Assembly (NCBI GenBank): GCA_045615765.1
Contig: JAZLFM010000008.1
Location: 1-64,000 of the forward strand
Reading direction: 5' to 3'
Length of the DNA stretch: 64,000 nt
DNA from: UBA1715 sp045615765
GTDB lineage: Bacteria; Bacteroidota; Bacteroidia; Bacteroidales; UBA1715
Position numbers and translations under genes: made by a program. The number at the start of each line of letters is the position of its first letter. The first letter of the stretch is position 1. The notes beneath the pieces were generated by a model. It did no database searches, was not told where the DNA came from, and was given only the letters and a program-made list of their open reading frames with translations. Below are positions 1 to 10,000 of the stretch, piece after piece.

Positions 1-50
1 AAGGTGGTAGAACAGTAGGTGCTGGTCAAGTAACTGAAATTCTTGAATAG
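1..50 (+). CDS. tuf: Elongation factor Tu, C-terminal end (partial)
   Basis: Only the last 15 codons and the TAG stop are in the window. They read GGRTVGAGQVTEILE, which is the conserved EF-Tu C-terminus (domain 3). EF-Tu delivers aminoacyl-tRNA to the ribosome in the cytoplasm. The following order, tRNA-Trp then secE, nusG and rplK, is the usual one downstream of tuf in Bacteria, which supports the call despite the short fragment. Confidence 0.93.
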   Translation, partial: GGRTVGAGQVTEILE

Positions 51-64
51 TACAATAATAAACC

Positions 65-90
65 AAAGGGATTGAGCAATCAATCCCTTT
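65..90 (+). terminator. Hairpin between tuf and tRNA-Trp
   Basis: A perfect 10-bp inverted repeat (AAAGGGATTG at 65-74, CAATCCCTTT at 81-90) encloses a 6-nt loop. The downstream T run is only three bases, so it may be a weak terminator of tuf or a processing hairpin that separates the tuf message from the tRNA four bases later. Confidence 0.6.
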
Positions 91-94
91 ACCT

Positions 95-166
95 AGGGGT
101 ATAGCACAATGGTTAGTGTGCCGGTCTCCAAAACCGATGATGGGGGTTCGATTCCCTCTACCCCTG
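95..166 (+). tRNA. trpT: tRNA-Trp (anticodon CCA)
   Basis: The acceptor stem is AGGGGTA (95-101) with TACCCCT (159-165), discriminator G166. The anticodon loop CTCCAAA gives anticodon CCA, and GGTTCGATTCC forms the T-arm. No 3' CCA is encoded (GCAAAC follows), so it must be added after transcription. The gene sits in the classical position between tuf and secE and is probably processed from a longer transcript. Confidence 0.95.
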
Positions 167-183
167 CAAACAAAGAAATTACA

Positions 184-378
184 ATGGGACTAAAAACATA
201 CGTAAAGGAGTCTTACAACGAGTTGATTCATAAAACAACTTGGCCTACATGGGCAGAATTGCAATCAAGTGCAGTTGTTGTGCTTGTTGCTACCTTTATT
301 ATAGCACTTATAGTTTTGGTAATGGATTTTTCGTTCTCTCTCATTATGAGAGATGGTATATATCATTTACTCCGATAA
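184..378 (+). CDS. secE: Preprotein translocase subunit SecE
   Basis: A 64-residue single-pass inner-membrane protein. It is the small essential subunit that clamps SecY in the Sec channel. An amphipathic N-terminal segment with the SecE pattern YNELIHKTTWPTWAELQ is followed by one hydrophobic helix at about residues 33-55. The ATG at 184 is chosen: an in-frame upstream start at 109 would lie inside the tRNA-Trp gene. The next gene, nusG, follows after 13 nt, the usual secE-nusG pairing. Confidence 0.95.
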   Translation: MGLKTYVKESYNELIHKTTWPTWAELQSSAVVVLVATFIIALIVLVMDFSFSLIMRDGIYHLLR

Positions 379-391
379 TATAATTTGCGAC

Positions 392-967
392 ATGGCAGAA
401 ATAGGAAAAAAGTGGTACGTCGTTAAGGCGATGAGCGGAAAAGAAAAAAAGGTCCAAGAAAGGATTATGTATGAAATAAATCGTAGTCATTTGGAGGATT
501 ATGTTTCGCAAGTACTTATCCCAACGGAAAAAGTTGTACAAGCGAAAAATGGAAAAAAAATTACAAAAGAAAGAAACTACCTACCAGGTTATGTTCTAAT
601 TGAAGCTGTATTAGAAGCTAACGTGGATGGTACGAAAATTAATATTGCGGGAACCATAAACAACATAGACGGAGTTATAGGATTCTTAACGGCTGAACGT
701 CATGGTGGTACACCTATGCCTTTACGATTAAGTGAAGTTAATCGTATTTTGGGCAAAGTCGACGAACTTGCCGAAGGAGAAGAAGAAACTATTATTCCTT
801 TCGTTGTTGGCGAAGTTGTGAAAGTTACCGATGGACCATTTAACGGATTTTCTGGTGTCGTTGAAAAAGTCAACGAAGAAAAGAAAAAATTGTCTGTTGA
901 AGTTAAGGTGTTCGGTAGAAAAACACTTCTTGAATTAGGATTTATGCAAGTTGAAAAAGAATCTTAA
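392..967 (+). CDS. nusG: Transcription termination/antitermination protein NusG
   Basis: A 191-residue NusG. This factor binds RNA polymerase and couples it to Rho or to the ribosome. The N-terminal NGN domain starts with KKWYVVKAMSGKEKK and includes the GYVLIE strand. The C-terminal KOW domain carries VGEVVKVTDGPFNGFSGVVE. The ATG at 392 is preferred over an earlier in-frame codon at 353, because that one lies inside secE and would add 13 residues not seen in the family. It precedes rplK by 18 nt in the conserved cluster. Confidence 0.96.
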   Translation: MAEIGKKWYVVKAMSGKEKKVQERIMYEINRSHLEDYVSQVLIPTEKVVQAKNGKKITKERNYLPGYVLIEAVLEANVDGTKINIAGTINNIDGVIGFLTAERHGGTPMPLRLSEVNRILGKVDELAEGEEETIIPFVVGEVVKVTDGPFNGFSGVVEKVNEEKKKLSVEVKVFGRKTLLELGFMQVEKES

Positions 968-985
968 TAAATAATAAATAGCGTT

Positions 986-1426
986 ATGGCAAAAGAAGTA
1001 TCAGGTCTTATCAAATTACAGATTAAAGGCGGTGCTGCAAATCCATCTCCTCCAGTTGGACCAGCTCTTGGTGCAAAGGGTGTGAACATCATGGATTTCT
1101 GCAAACAATTCAATGCAAAAACACAAGATCAAGCAGGAAAAGTACTTCCTGTTATTATCACTGTGTATTCTGACAAATCTTTTACTTTTGTTGTAAAAAC
1201 TCCTCCTGTAGCAATACAATTGTTGGAAGCAGCAAAAATTAAAAGTGGATCAGCAGAACCAAACAGAAAGAAAGTTGCGAGTGTAACTTGGGATCAAGTA
1301 AAAGCTATAGCAGAAGCAAAACTTCCAGACTTAAACTGTTTTACAATAGCTTCAGGTATGGAAATGGTTGCAGGTACTGCACGTAGTATGGGTATAACAG
1401 TAGAAGGTGAAAAACCAACACTCTAA
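986..1426 (+). CDS. rplK: 50S ribosomal protein L11
   Basis: 146 residues, normal for L11. It builds the GTPase-associated stalk base of the large subunit with 23S rRNA. The N-terminal domain has the proline-rich PSPPVGPALGAKGVNIMDFC segment, and the C-terminal RNA-binding domain has the GTARSMGI ending typical of the family. It is 12 nt upstream of rplA in the L11-L1-L10-L7/L12 order. Confidence 0.97.
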   Translation: MAKEVSGLIKLQIKGGAANPSPPVGPALGAKGVNIMDFCKQFNAKTQDQAGKVLPVIITVYSDKSFTFVVKTPPVAIQLLEAAKIKSGSAEPNRKKVASVTWDQVKAIAEAKLPDLNCFTIASGMEMVAGTARSMGITVEGEKPTL

Positions 1427-1438
1427 AACATTGAAACG

Positions 1439-2128
1439 ATGAAGCTTACAAAAAATAAAAAAATCGCTCTTGCGAAAATAGAAGCAGGTAAAGCATATGC
1501 CATTGAAGATGCAGCAAAATTAGTAAAGGAAATTACTACTACTAAATTTGATGCTTCTGTAGATATGGATGTTCGTTTGGGTGTAGATCCTAAGAAAGCA
1601 AACCAAATGGTTCGTGGTGTTGTTACACTTCCTAACGGAACAGGTAAACAAGTTCGCGTATTAGTACTTTGTACTCCAGATAAGGAAAAAGAAGCTCAAG
1701 AAGCAGGTGCTGATTATGTTGGTTTGGACGAATATGTAGAAAAAATCAAAGGTGGTTGGACTGATGTAGATGTTATCATCACTATGCCTACAATCATGGC
1801 AAAAATCGGTGCTCTTGGTAGAGTTCTTGGTCCACGTGGCTTGATGCCAAACCCTAAAAGTGGTACAGTAACTATGGATATCGCAAAAGCGGTAGCTGAA
1901 GTAAAAGCTGGTAAAATTGATTTTAAAGTTGATAAATTCGGTATTGTTCACGCTTCAATTGGTAAAGTATCATTCTCACCAGAAGCAATCGTTGGCAACG
2001 CAAAAGAATTTGTCAATATGATTAATAAATTGAAACCAGTGTCTGCAAAGGGAACTTATGTAAAAAGCATCTATATTTCTTCTACAATGAGTCCTGGAAT
2101 TCAAGTAGATACAAAATCATTAATGTAA
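1439..2128 (+). CDS. rplA: 50S ribosomal protein L1
   Basis: 229 residues, the usual L1 length. L1 forms the mobile stalk next to the E site and in many bacteria represses its own operon by binding the mRNA. The signature region GRVLGPRGLMPNPKSGTV is present, as is the C-terminal KGTYVKSIYISSTMSPG block. I see no clear L1-binding mimic ahead of rplK, so autoregulation is not demonstrated here. Confidence 0.97.
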   Translation: MKLTKNKKIALAKIEAGKAYAIEDAAKLVKEITTTKFDASVDMDVRLGVDPKKANQMVRGVVTLPNGTGKQVRVLVLCTPDKEKEAQEAGADYVGLDEYVEKIKGGWTDVDVIITMPTIMAKIGALGRVLGPRGLMPNPKSGTVTMDIAKAVAEVKAGKIDFKVDKFGIVHASIGKVSFSPEAIVGNAKEFVNMINKLKPVSAKGTYVKSIYISSTMSPGIQVDTKSLM

Positions 2129-2147
2129 TTGTAAAGCAAGAATTGTT

Positions 2148-2669
2148 ATGGATATAGCACAAAAAAGAGATATAGTTGAAAGTATCGTTAGCAAAATTAA
2201 CGAAAACGGTCACTTTTATATAGCTGACATTGAAGCGTTAAATGCAGCAGATACATCTACTCTTCGTAGAAAATGTTTTGAAAATGATATCGAAATCGTT
2301 GTTGTAAAGAATACTCTTTTAAAGAAAGCTTTAGAACAAGTAGAAGGAGATTTTGAAGAATTATATGGCGTTTTAAAAGGAACAACTTCTGTTATGTTTT
2401 GTAAAACAGCTAATGTTCCTGCTAAAATGATTAAAGAACTTCGTAAGTCAGGTAAAGAGAAACCAGTTCTTAAAGGTGCGTTTGCAGAACAATGTATTTA
2501 CATTGGCGATGACCAATTGGATACTTTGGCAACAATCAAATCTAAGGCTGAACTTATCGGTGATATCGTTGCTCTTCTTCAATCACCTATGCAACAAGTT
2601 ATTTCTTCTTTGGAATCAGGAAAGAATACTATTGCAGGTATCGTAAAAACATTATCAGAAAAAGAATAA
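2148..2669 (+). CDS. rplJ: 50S ribosomal protein L10
   Basis: 173 residues. L10 anchors the L7/L12 dimers to the ribosomal stalk. The N-terminal rRNA-binding domain contains KNTLLKKAL. The C-terminal helix that carries L7/L12 begins around SPMQQVISSLESGKNTIAGI. Only 19 nt separate it from rplA, so the long L10 leader known in some bacteria is absent. Confidence 0.96.
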   Translation: MDIAQKRDIVESIVSKINENGHFYIADIEALNAADTSTLRRKCFENDIEIVVVKNTLLKKALEQVEGDFEELYGVLKGTTSVMFCKTANVPAKMIKELRKSGKEKPVLKGAFAEQCIYIGDDQLDTLATIKSKAELIGDIVALLQSPMQQVISSLESGKNTIAGIVKTLSEKE

Positions 2670-2707
2670 ATAATAATAAAACAGTAACTATTTAAATTAA
2701 TCAAATT

Positions 2708-3082
2708 ATGGCAGATTTAAAAGCATTAGCAGAAGAATTAGTAAATCTTAGCGTAAAAGACGTTAAAGAATTAGCTGACATTCTTAAAGAAGAATACGGA
2801 ATTGAACCTGCAGCAGCAGCAGTAGCAGTAGCAGCTCCAGCAGCAGGTGGTGCAGCAGCAGCTGAAGAAAAAACTGAATTCGATGTAATTTTGAAATCAG
2901 CAGGTGCAGCTAAACTTCAAGTTGTAAAAGTTGTAAAAGAACTTACAGGTCTAGGTCTTAAAGAAGCAAAAGATATCTGCGACGGTGCTCCTAAAGCAGT
3001 AAAAGAAAAAGTTTCTAAAGACGAAGCTGAAAACATTAAAAAACAATTAGAAGAAGCTGGCGCTGAAGTTGAACTTAAATAG
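2708..3082 (+). CDS. rplL: 50S ribosomal protein L7/L12
   Basis: 124 residues. The N-terminal dimerisation helix is followed by an Ala/Gly-rich hinge (about residues 35-55). The globular C-terminal domain, with GLGLKEAKDICDGAPKAVKE, recruits translational GTPases. Its stop is followed by a terminator-like hairpin (3107-3141) before rpoB, as expected for a gene needed at several times the molar amount of RNA polymerase. Confidence 0.97.
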   Translation: MADLKALAEELVNLSVKDVKELADILKEEYGIEPAAAAVAVAAPAAGGAAAAEEKTEFDVILKSAGAAKLQVVKVVKELTGLGLKEAKDICDGAPKAVKEKVSKDEAENIKKQLEEAGAEVELK

Positions 3083-3106
3083 GATTTCATAATCTTATTA
3101 CTTATC

Positions 3107-3141
3107 AGGGTTTTAGTCACAAAATGTGGCTAAAACCTTTT
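3107..3141 (+). terminator. Attenuator-like hairpin between rplL and rpoB
   Basis: A 14-bp stem (3107-3120 with 3126-3139, two G-U pairs and one-sided AT ends) closes a 5-nt loop and runs into TTTT. It lies 25 nt after the rplL stop and about 38 nt before the rpoB start. It has the form of a Rho-independent terminator. Its position suggests partial termination that sets the ribosomal protein to RNA polymerase ratio; read-through is inferred. Confidence 0.7.
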
Positions 3142-3178
3142 ATCATACCCATTAAGTTCAATATTTCAACTTTTCGCA

Positions 3179-6100
3179 ATGAAAACAAAGGAGAGAGTAA
3201 ACTTCTCATCAATAAAAAATAAACTAGACTATCCTGATTTCCTAGAAATTCAGTTGAAGTCTTTTAATGAGTTCTTCAAAGTAGATTCAACACAAGAAGA
3301 ACGAAAAACCGAAGGTTTAAGTGAAGTTTTCAATGAAAATTTCCCTATCGCTGATACCCGTAACAATTTTGTACTTGAGTTTCTTGATTATCAATTAGAT
3401 CCTCCAAGATATTCAATAGAAGAGTGTTTGGATAGAGGTTTAACATTCAGCATCCCTCTAAAAGCGAAGTTAAAGTTATATTGTACAGATCCTGAACACG
3501 AGGATTTTGAAACTGTTGTACAAGATGTTTATCTTGGTACAATTCCATTTATGACACCAAGAGGTACTTTTGTTATAAATGGTGCTGAACGTGTTGTTGT
3601 ATCTCAGTTGCATCGTTCTCCAGGTGTATTCTTTGGTCAAAGTGTTCATACGAACGGAACCAAACTATATTCTGCGAGAATTATCCCTTTTAAAGGATCT
3701 TGGATAGAATTTGCAACAGATATTAACGGTGTAATGTATGCTTACATTGACCGTAAGAAAAAATTACCAGTAACAACTCTACTTCGTGCTATTGGTTTTG
3801 AAGGTGACAAGGATATCCTTGAAATCTTTAACTTGGCAGAAGAAGTAAAAGTGTCAAAAGCAGGCTTGAAAAAAGTTGAAGGTCGAAAATTGGCAGCGAG
3901 AGTCTTGAAATCTTGGATCGAAGATTTCGTTGACGAAGATACTGGTGAAGTTGTATCAATAGAAAGAAATGAAATTATTGTTGAACGTGAAGAGATAATT
4001 GAAAAGGATCATATCGAAATGATTCTTGAATCAGGTCAAAAGACTATTCTTCTTCACAAAGAGGAACAAAATTCTTCTGATTTCGACATAATCTATAATA
4101 CATTACAAAAAGACCCTTGTAACTCTGAAAAAGAAGCAATTTTCTACATCTATCGTCAGTTGCGTAACGCAGAACCACCTGATGAAACAACAGCTCGTGA
4201 TGTTATTGAAAAATTGTTCTTCTCTGATAAGAGATATGATCTGGGTGAAGTTGGTCGTTACAGAATCAATACTAAATTGTATAGCAATGAACCAACTGAA
4301 GATAAAGAAACAACTCGAGTTTTAACAAAGAAAGATATTATCGAAATCATCAAATACCTTATTCAGTTAATTAACTCTAAGGCTGATGTTGATGATATCG
4401 ACCACTTAAGTAACCGTCGTGTTAGAACTGTTGGTGAACAACTTCGTAATCAATTCGGTGTTGGTTTAGCTCGTATGGCTAGAACTATCCGTGAAAGAAT
4501 GAATGTTCGCGATAACGAAGTGTTTACTCCAATTGAATTGATTAACTCTAAGACATTGTCTTCGGTTATTAATTCATTCTTTGGAACAAACCAACTTTCT
4601 CAATTTATGGATCAAACTAACCCTCTAGGTGAAATGACTCATAAGAGAAGACTTTCTGCACTTGGTCCTGGCGGTCTTTCTCGTGAAAGAGCAGGTTTCG
4701 AGGTTCGTGACGTTCACTATACACATTATGGTCGTCTTTGTCCTATTGAAACTCCAGAAGGTCCTAACATCGGTCTTATTTCTTCATTGTGTGTATTCGC
4801 AAAAGTTAATGACTTAGGTTTCATTGAAACTCCATATAGAAAAGTTTCTAATGGTAAAGTTGATTTGTCACAAGTTGTTTATTTGAGCGCAGAAGATGAA
4901 GACGGAAAAACTATAGCACAAGCAGATTCTCCAATCGATAATGATGGTACATTTACAACAAATAGAATCAAGGCTCGTAACGAGGCTGATTTCCCTATTG
5001 CTGCTCCAGAAGAAATCGATTTGATGGATGTTGCTCCAAACCAGATTACATCAATTGCTGCTTCTTTGATTCCTTTCTTGGAACATGATGATGCTAACCG
5101 TGCATTGATGGGATCTAACATGATGCGTCAATCTGTTCCTCTATTACGTGCAGAGGCTCCTATCGTAGGTACAGGTATTGAACGTCAAGTTTGTCATGAC
5201 TCACGTATTCAAGTTATGGCTGAAGGTGCTGGTGTTATAGAATATGTTGACGCTCGTGAAATTCATGTTCGTTACGATAGAACAGAAGAAGAAGACTTTG
5301 TAAGTTTCGATAGTAGCGTAGTTGTTTATCCTATAGTTAAATTTAGAAAAACAAACCAAAATACATGTATCAACCTTCGTCCTATCGTGGTAAAAGGTGA
5401 ACGTGTAGAAAAAGGTCAATGTTTGACAGAAGGATATTCTACACAAAACGGCGAACTTGCAATTGGACGTAACTTGAAAGTTGCATTCATGCCTTGGAAA
5501 GGTTACAACTTCGAGGATGCTATCGTGATCTCAGAACGTGTTGTACGTGAAGATATCATGACATCAATTCACATTGATGAACATATATTGGAAGTACGTG
5601 ATACAAAACGTGGTATAGAAGAATTTACATCAGATATCCCTAATGTTAGTGAAGAAGCTATTAAGAACCTTGACGAAAAAGGTCTTATTAGAATCGGTGC
5701 TACAGTAAAACCTGGTGATATTTTGATTGGTAAAATTACTCCTAAAGGTGAATCAGATCCTTCTCCAGAAGAAAAATTGCTTCGTGCAATCTTCGGTGAC
5801 AAGGCTGGTGATGTAAAAGATGCATCTTTGAAAGCTCGTCCTTCTTTGTATGGAACTGTAATCGACAAGAAATTGTTCAAGAGATCAGTTAAAGACAAAA
5901 AAGCAAAAGCTAAAGATAAAGAAATTATTGATGCTTACCGCGTAGAATACGAAGCTGATAGCAAAAAGATTAAAGATATTCTTGTTCAAAAATTATTCAA
6001 GATTCTTGAAGGCAAGACATCGCAAGGTGTAAAAGATTATGCTGGAAATGTTCTTATTGCTAAAGGTCAAAAATTCACACAAAAAGCTCTTTATGAAATA

Positions 6101-7021
6101 GCTGATTATGAAGTTGTTGTTGCAGATAAATGGACAACAGATGCTTCTAAGAATGAGTTGATTTGTAAATTATTACACAACTATAACAGAAAACATAAAG
6201 AAGTTGAAGGTGAATTTAAACGTAAAGAATATGCTATTTCTGTTGGAGATGAACTTCCTTCAGGTATAATGGAATTAGCAAAAGTTTATATCGCTCAAAA
6301 ACGTAAGTTAAAAGTTGGTGATAAGATGGCAGGTCGTCACGGTAACAAAGGTATCGTTTCTCGTATCGTAAGAGATGAAGATATGCCTTTCTTGTCAGAC
6401 GGTAGCATTGTTGATATTGTATTGAACCCTCTTGGTGTGCCTTCTCGTATGAACATTGGTCAGATTTATGAAACAGTGTTAGGATGGGCAGGTAGAGAAT
6501 TGGGTTGCAATTTCGCTACACCAATTTTTGATGGTGCATCTCTTGATGATATCTGTGAATATACTCGAAAAGCAGATAAAGTAGCACGTGAAGCTGGTAG
6601 AGCAGGTGTTCCTGATTTCGGTAAGACATATCTATACGATGGTGGTACAGGAACAAGATTTGACCAACCTGCTACAGTAGGTGTGATTTATATGTTGAAG
6701 TTGGGTCACTTGATTGATGATAAAATGCACGCTCGTTCAATCGGTCCATACTCTTTGATTACTCAACAACCTCTTGGTGGTAAAGCACAATTTGGTGGTC
6801 AACGTTTCGGAGAAATGGAAGTTTGGGCAATAGAAGCCTTCGGTGCATCTAATATATTGCAAGAAATTTTGACAGTTAAATCTGATGATGTTAATGGTCG
6901 TGCGAAAGCTTACGAAGCAATCGTAAAAGGCGAACCACTTCCAACTCCAGGTTTACCAGAGTCTTTCAATGTGTTGTTGCATGAATTACAAGGTTTGAGC
7001 CTTAACATTGAATTTAAATAA
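3179..7021 (+). CDS. rpoB: DNA-directed RNA polymerase subunit beta
   Basis: 1280 residues, normal for Bacteroidota. This is the beta subunit, which forms one pincer of the polymerase and part of the active site. The rifampicin-binding region reads SQFMDQTNPLGEMTHKRRLS near residue 475, with the Asp, His and Ser positions of sensitive enzymes. The region KVGDKMAGRHGNKG near residue 1045 and the C-terminal segment GGKAQFGGQRFGEMEVWA that meets beta-prime are intact. rpoC follows after 34 nt. Confidence 0.98.
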   Translation: MKTKERVNFSSIKNKLDYPDFLEIQLKSFNEFFKVDSTQEERKTEGLSEVFNENFPIADTRNNFVLEFLDYQLDPPRYSIEECLDRGLTFSIPLKAKLKLYCTDPEHEDFETVVQDVYLGTIPFMTPRGTFVINGAERVVVSQLHRSPGVFFGQSVHTNGTKLYSARIIPFKGSWIEFATDINGVMYAYIDRKKKLPVTTLLRAIGFEGDKDILEIFNLAEEVKVSKAGLKKVEGRKLAARVLKSWIEDFVDEDTGEVVSIERNEIIVEREEIIEKDHIEMILESGQKTILLHKEEQNSSDFDIIYNTLQKDPCNSEKEAIFYIYRQLRNAEPPDETTARDVIEKLFFSDKRYDLGEVGRYRINTKLYSNEPTEDKETTRVLTKKDIIEIIKYLIQLINSKADVDDIDHLSNRRVRTVGEQLRNQFGVGLARMARTIRERMNVRDNEVFTPIELINSKTLSSVINSFFGTNQLSQFMDQTNPLGEMTHKRRLSALGPGGLSRERAGFEVRDVHYTHYGRLCPIETPEGPNIGLISSLCVFAKVNDLGFIETPYRKVSNGKVDLSQVVYLSAEDEDGKTIAQADSPIDNDGTFTTNRIKARNEADFPIAAPEEIDLMDVAPNQITSIAASLIPFLEHDDANRALMGSNMMRQSVPLLRAEAPIVGTGIERQVCHDSRIQVMAEGAGVIEYVDAREIHVRYDRTEEEDFVSFDSSVVVYPIVKFRKTNQNTCINLRPIVVKGERVEKGQCLTEGYSTQNGELAIGRNLKVAFMPWKGYNFEDAIVISERVVREDIMTSIHIDEHILEVRDTKRGIEEFTSDIPNVSEEAIKNLDEKGLIRIGATVKPGDILIGKITPKGESDPSPEEKLLRAIFGDKAGDVKDASLKARPSLYGTVIDKKLFKRSVKDKKAKAKDKEIIDAYRVEYEADSKKIKDILVQKLFKILEGKTSQGVKDYAGNVLIAKGQKFTQKALYEIADYEVVVADKWTTDASKNELICKLLHNYNRKHKEVEGEFKRKEYAISVGDELPSGIMELAKVYIAQKRKLKVGDKMAGRHGNKGIVSRIVRDEDMPFLSDGSIVDIVLNPLGVPSRMNIGQIYETVLGWAGRELGCNFATPIFDGASLDDICEYTRKADKVAREAGRAGVPDFGKTYLYDGGTGTRFDQPATVGVIYMLKLGHLIDDKMHARSIGPYSLITQQPLGGKAQFGGQRFGEMEVWAIEAFGASNILQEILTVKSDDVNGRAKAYEAIVKGEPLPTPGLPESFNVLLHELQGLSLNIEFK

Positions 7022-7055
7022 GCAATTGCGTTAAACTTTTAAAGTTCATAAGAAA

Positions 7056-10000
7056 ATGGCTTTTAGAGAAAAAAAAGGAAATAATAATAACTTTTCACAA
7101 ATAAGCATCAGCTTGGCGTCTCCAGAAGATATTTTGGATCGTTCAAGTGGTGAAGTATTGAAACCAGAAACTATCAATTATAGAACTTATAAACCAGAAA
7201 GAGATGGTTTGTTCTGTGAAAGAATTTTTGGTCCTGTAAAGGATTACGAATGTCACTGTGGAAAATACAAACGTATTCGTTACAAAGGAATTATTTGTGA
7301 TAGATGTGGTGTTGAAGTAACAGAAAAGAAAGTTCGTCGTGAAAGAAGCGGACATATCAATTTGATTGTTCCTGTTGCTCACATTTGGTACTTCCGTTCT
7401 CTTCCAAATAAAATAGGTTATCTTTTGGGATTACCTACAAAGAAACTTGATTCTATAATTTATTATGAAAGATACATTGTAGTTCAAGCAGGTTGTAAGA
7501 AAGTAGATGGTATCAATGATTTAGATCTTCTTTCTGAAGAAGAATACCTACAAGTTTCTGAAACTCTTCCAAAAGAAAATGATATGCTTGACAATAGCGA
7601 TCCTAATAAGTTCATCGCTATGATGGGTGCTGAAGCTTTGGAAGAATTGCTTAAACGTCTTGATTTAGACTCTTTGTCTTATCAATTGCGTGACCAAGCA
7701 AGCAAGGAAACTTCACAACAAAGAAAAACAGAAGCGTTAAAACGTTTACAAGTTATTGAGTCATTCCGTGAATCTACTGGTAAGAATAAACCAGAATGGA
7801 TGATTTTGAAATGTATTCCTGTAATTCCACCAGAATTGCGTCCACTTGTGCCACTTGATGGCGGTCGTTTCGCAACTTCTGATTTGAATGACTTGTATCG
7901 TCGTGTTATCATTCGTAACAATCGTTTGAAGAGATTGATTGAAATCAAGGCTCCAGAAGTAATCTTACGTAATGAAAAACGTATGTTGCAAGAAGCTGTA
8001 GATTCTTTGTTCGACAACTCAAGAAAAACAAATGCTGCTAAGAGTGAAGCAAACCGTTCATTGAAATCATTGAGCGATAGTTTGAAAGGTAAACAAGGTC
8101 GTTTCCGTCAAAACTTACTTGGTAAACGTGTTGACTATTCTGCACGTTCGGTAATTGTCGTTGGACCAACTTTGAAACTTCACGAATGTGGTATTCCTAA
8201 GGGTATGGCTGCTGAACTTTACAAACCATTTATTATCAGAAAATTGATAGAAAGAGGTATTGTAAAAACAGTGAAGTCTGCAAAGAAAATCGTAGATAGA
8301 AAAGATGCTGTAATTTGGGATATTCTAGAAAATGTAATGAAAGGTCACCCAGTTCTGTTGAACCGTGCCCCGACGTTGCACCGTCTTGGTATCCAAGCAT
8401 TCCAACCACGTATGATCGAAGGTAAGGCTATTCAGTTGCACCCACTTGCGTGTACAGCGTTCAACGCCGATTTCGATGGTGACCAGATGGCCGTTCACTT
8501 GCCACTTGGTAATGCTGCGGTATTGGAAGCACAAATTTTGATGTTGTCTTCTCACAATATTTTGAACCCTGCGAATGGTGCTCCTATTAAGGTGCCTTCT
8601 CAAGATATGGTCCTTGGTCTATACTATATTACTAAAGGTATGCCAGGTGCAAAAGGTGAAGGTTCTTATTTCTATTCTCCAGAAGAAGCAATTATTGCTT
8701 ACAATGAGAAAAAAGCTGATTTGCACGCATTCGTTCGCGTTCCAAGAAGTTTGTGGAGATCTGTAGATGAAGAAAAAGATATCATCAAACAATACAAAGA
8801 TGAAAACGATAGATCAAAATGGATTCTAACTACAGTAGGTAGAATCATGTTCAATGAAATTGTTCCTGAAGAAGGTGGTTTCATTAACAAACTTTTGACT
8901 AAAAAATCTTTGCGTGATATTATTACAGATGTCTTGAAAGTAGCTGGTACTCCAAAAACAGCAGACTTCCTTGACGATGTTAAGAATATGGGTTACAGAA
9001 TGGCATTCGAAGGATGCTTGTCATTTAAATTGGATGACGTTGTAATCCCAGAAGCTAAGGCAGAATTGGTACAAAAAGGTTATGAAGAAGTTGAAGAAGT
9101 GATGAACAACTATAACATGGGTTTCATTACAGACAACGAACGTTATAACCAAATTATTGATATCTGGACACATACGAACTCTGATTTGACAAATAAAGTG
9201 ATGGATCTTTTGAAGTCAGATCAACAAGGTTTCAACTCTGTTTACATGATGCTTGATTCTGGTGCTCGTGGTTCTAAGGAACAAATTCGTCAGCTATGCG
9301 GTATGCGTGGTTTGATGGCAAAACCTCAGAAATCTGGTGCAGAAGGAGGTCAGATTATTGAAAACCCAATCCTTGCAAACTTTAAAGAAGGTTTGTCAGT
9401 CCTTGAGTACTTTATCTCTACTCACGGTGCTCGTAAGGGTCTTGCCGATACAGCCTTGAAGACTGCCGATGCCGGTTATTTGACTCGTCGTTTGGTTGAC
9501 GTTTCTCATGATGTAATTATTACACAAGAAGATTGTGGAACTTTACGTGGGCTTGTTGCAACAGCAGTTAAGAATAATGATGAAGTTGTAGAATCATTGT
9601 ACGAAAGAATTCTTGGTAGAACTTGCGTTCATGACATATATAATCCTCAAACAGGTGATTTAATTGTTAAAGCTGGTGAAGAATTAACTGAAGCTATTTC
9701 TGAAGCAATTGTAAATGCAGGTATAGAAGAAGTAGAAATTCGTTCAGTATTAACATGTGAATCTCGTAAAGGTGTATGTGCAAAATGTTACGGACGTAAC
9801 TTGGCTACAGCTAGAATGGTTCAACAAGGTGAAGTTGTTGGTGTTATCGCTGCACAATCAATCGGTGAACCTGGTACTCAGTTGACACTTCGTACATTCC
9901 ACGTGGGTGGTACTGCATCAAACGCTACAATTGAAAACTCTATCGTTTCAAAACATAACGGTAAGGTTGAAATCGAAGAACTTAGAACAATAGAAGGAGA

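Noticed and set aside
109..378. Longer secE reading from 109
   Set aside because: The first 25 codons lie inside the tRNA-Trp gene; the ATG at 184 gives the normal SecE length.
353..391. Upstream extension of nusG
   Set aside because: It lies inside the end of secE and adds residues unlike NusG; ATG 392 fits the family start.
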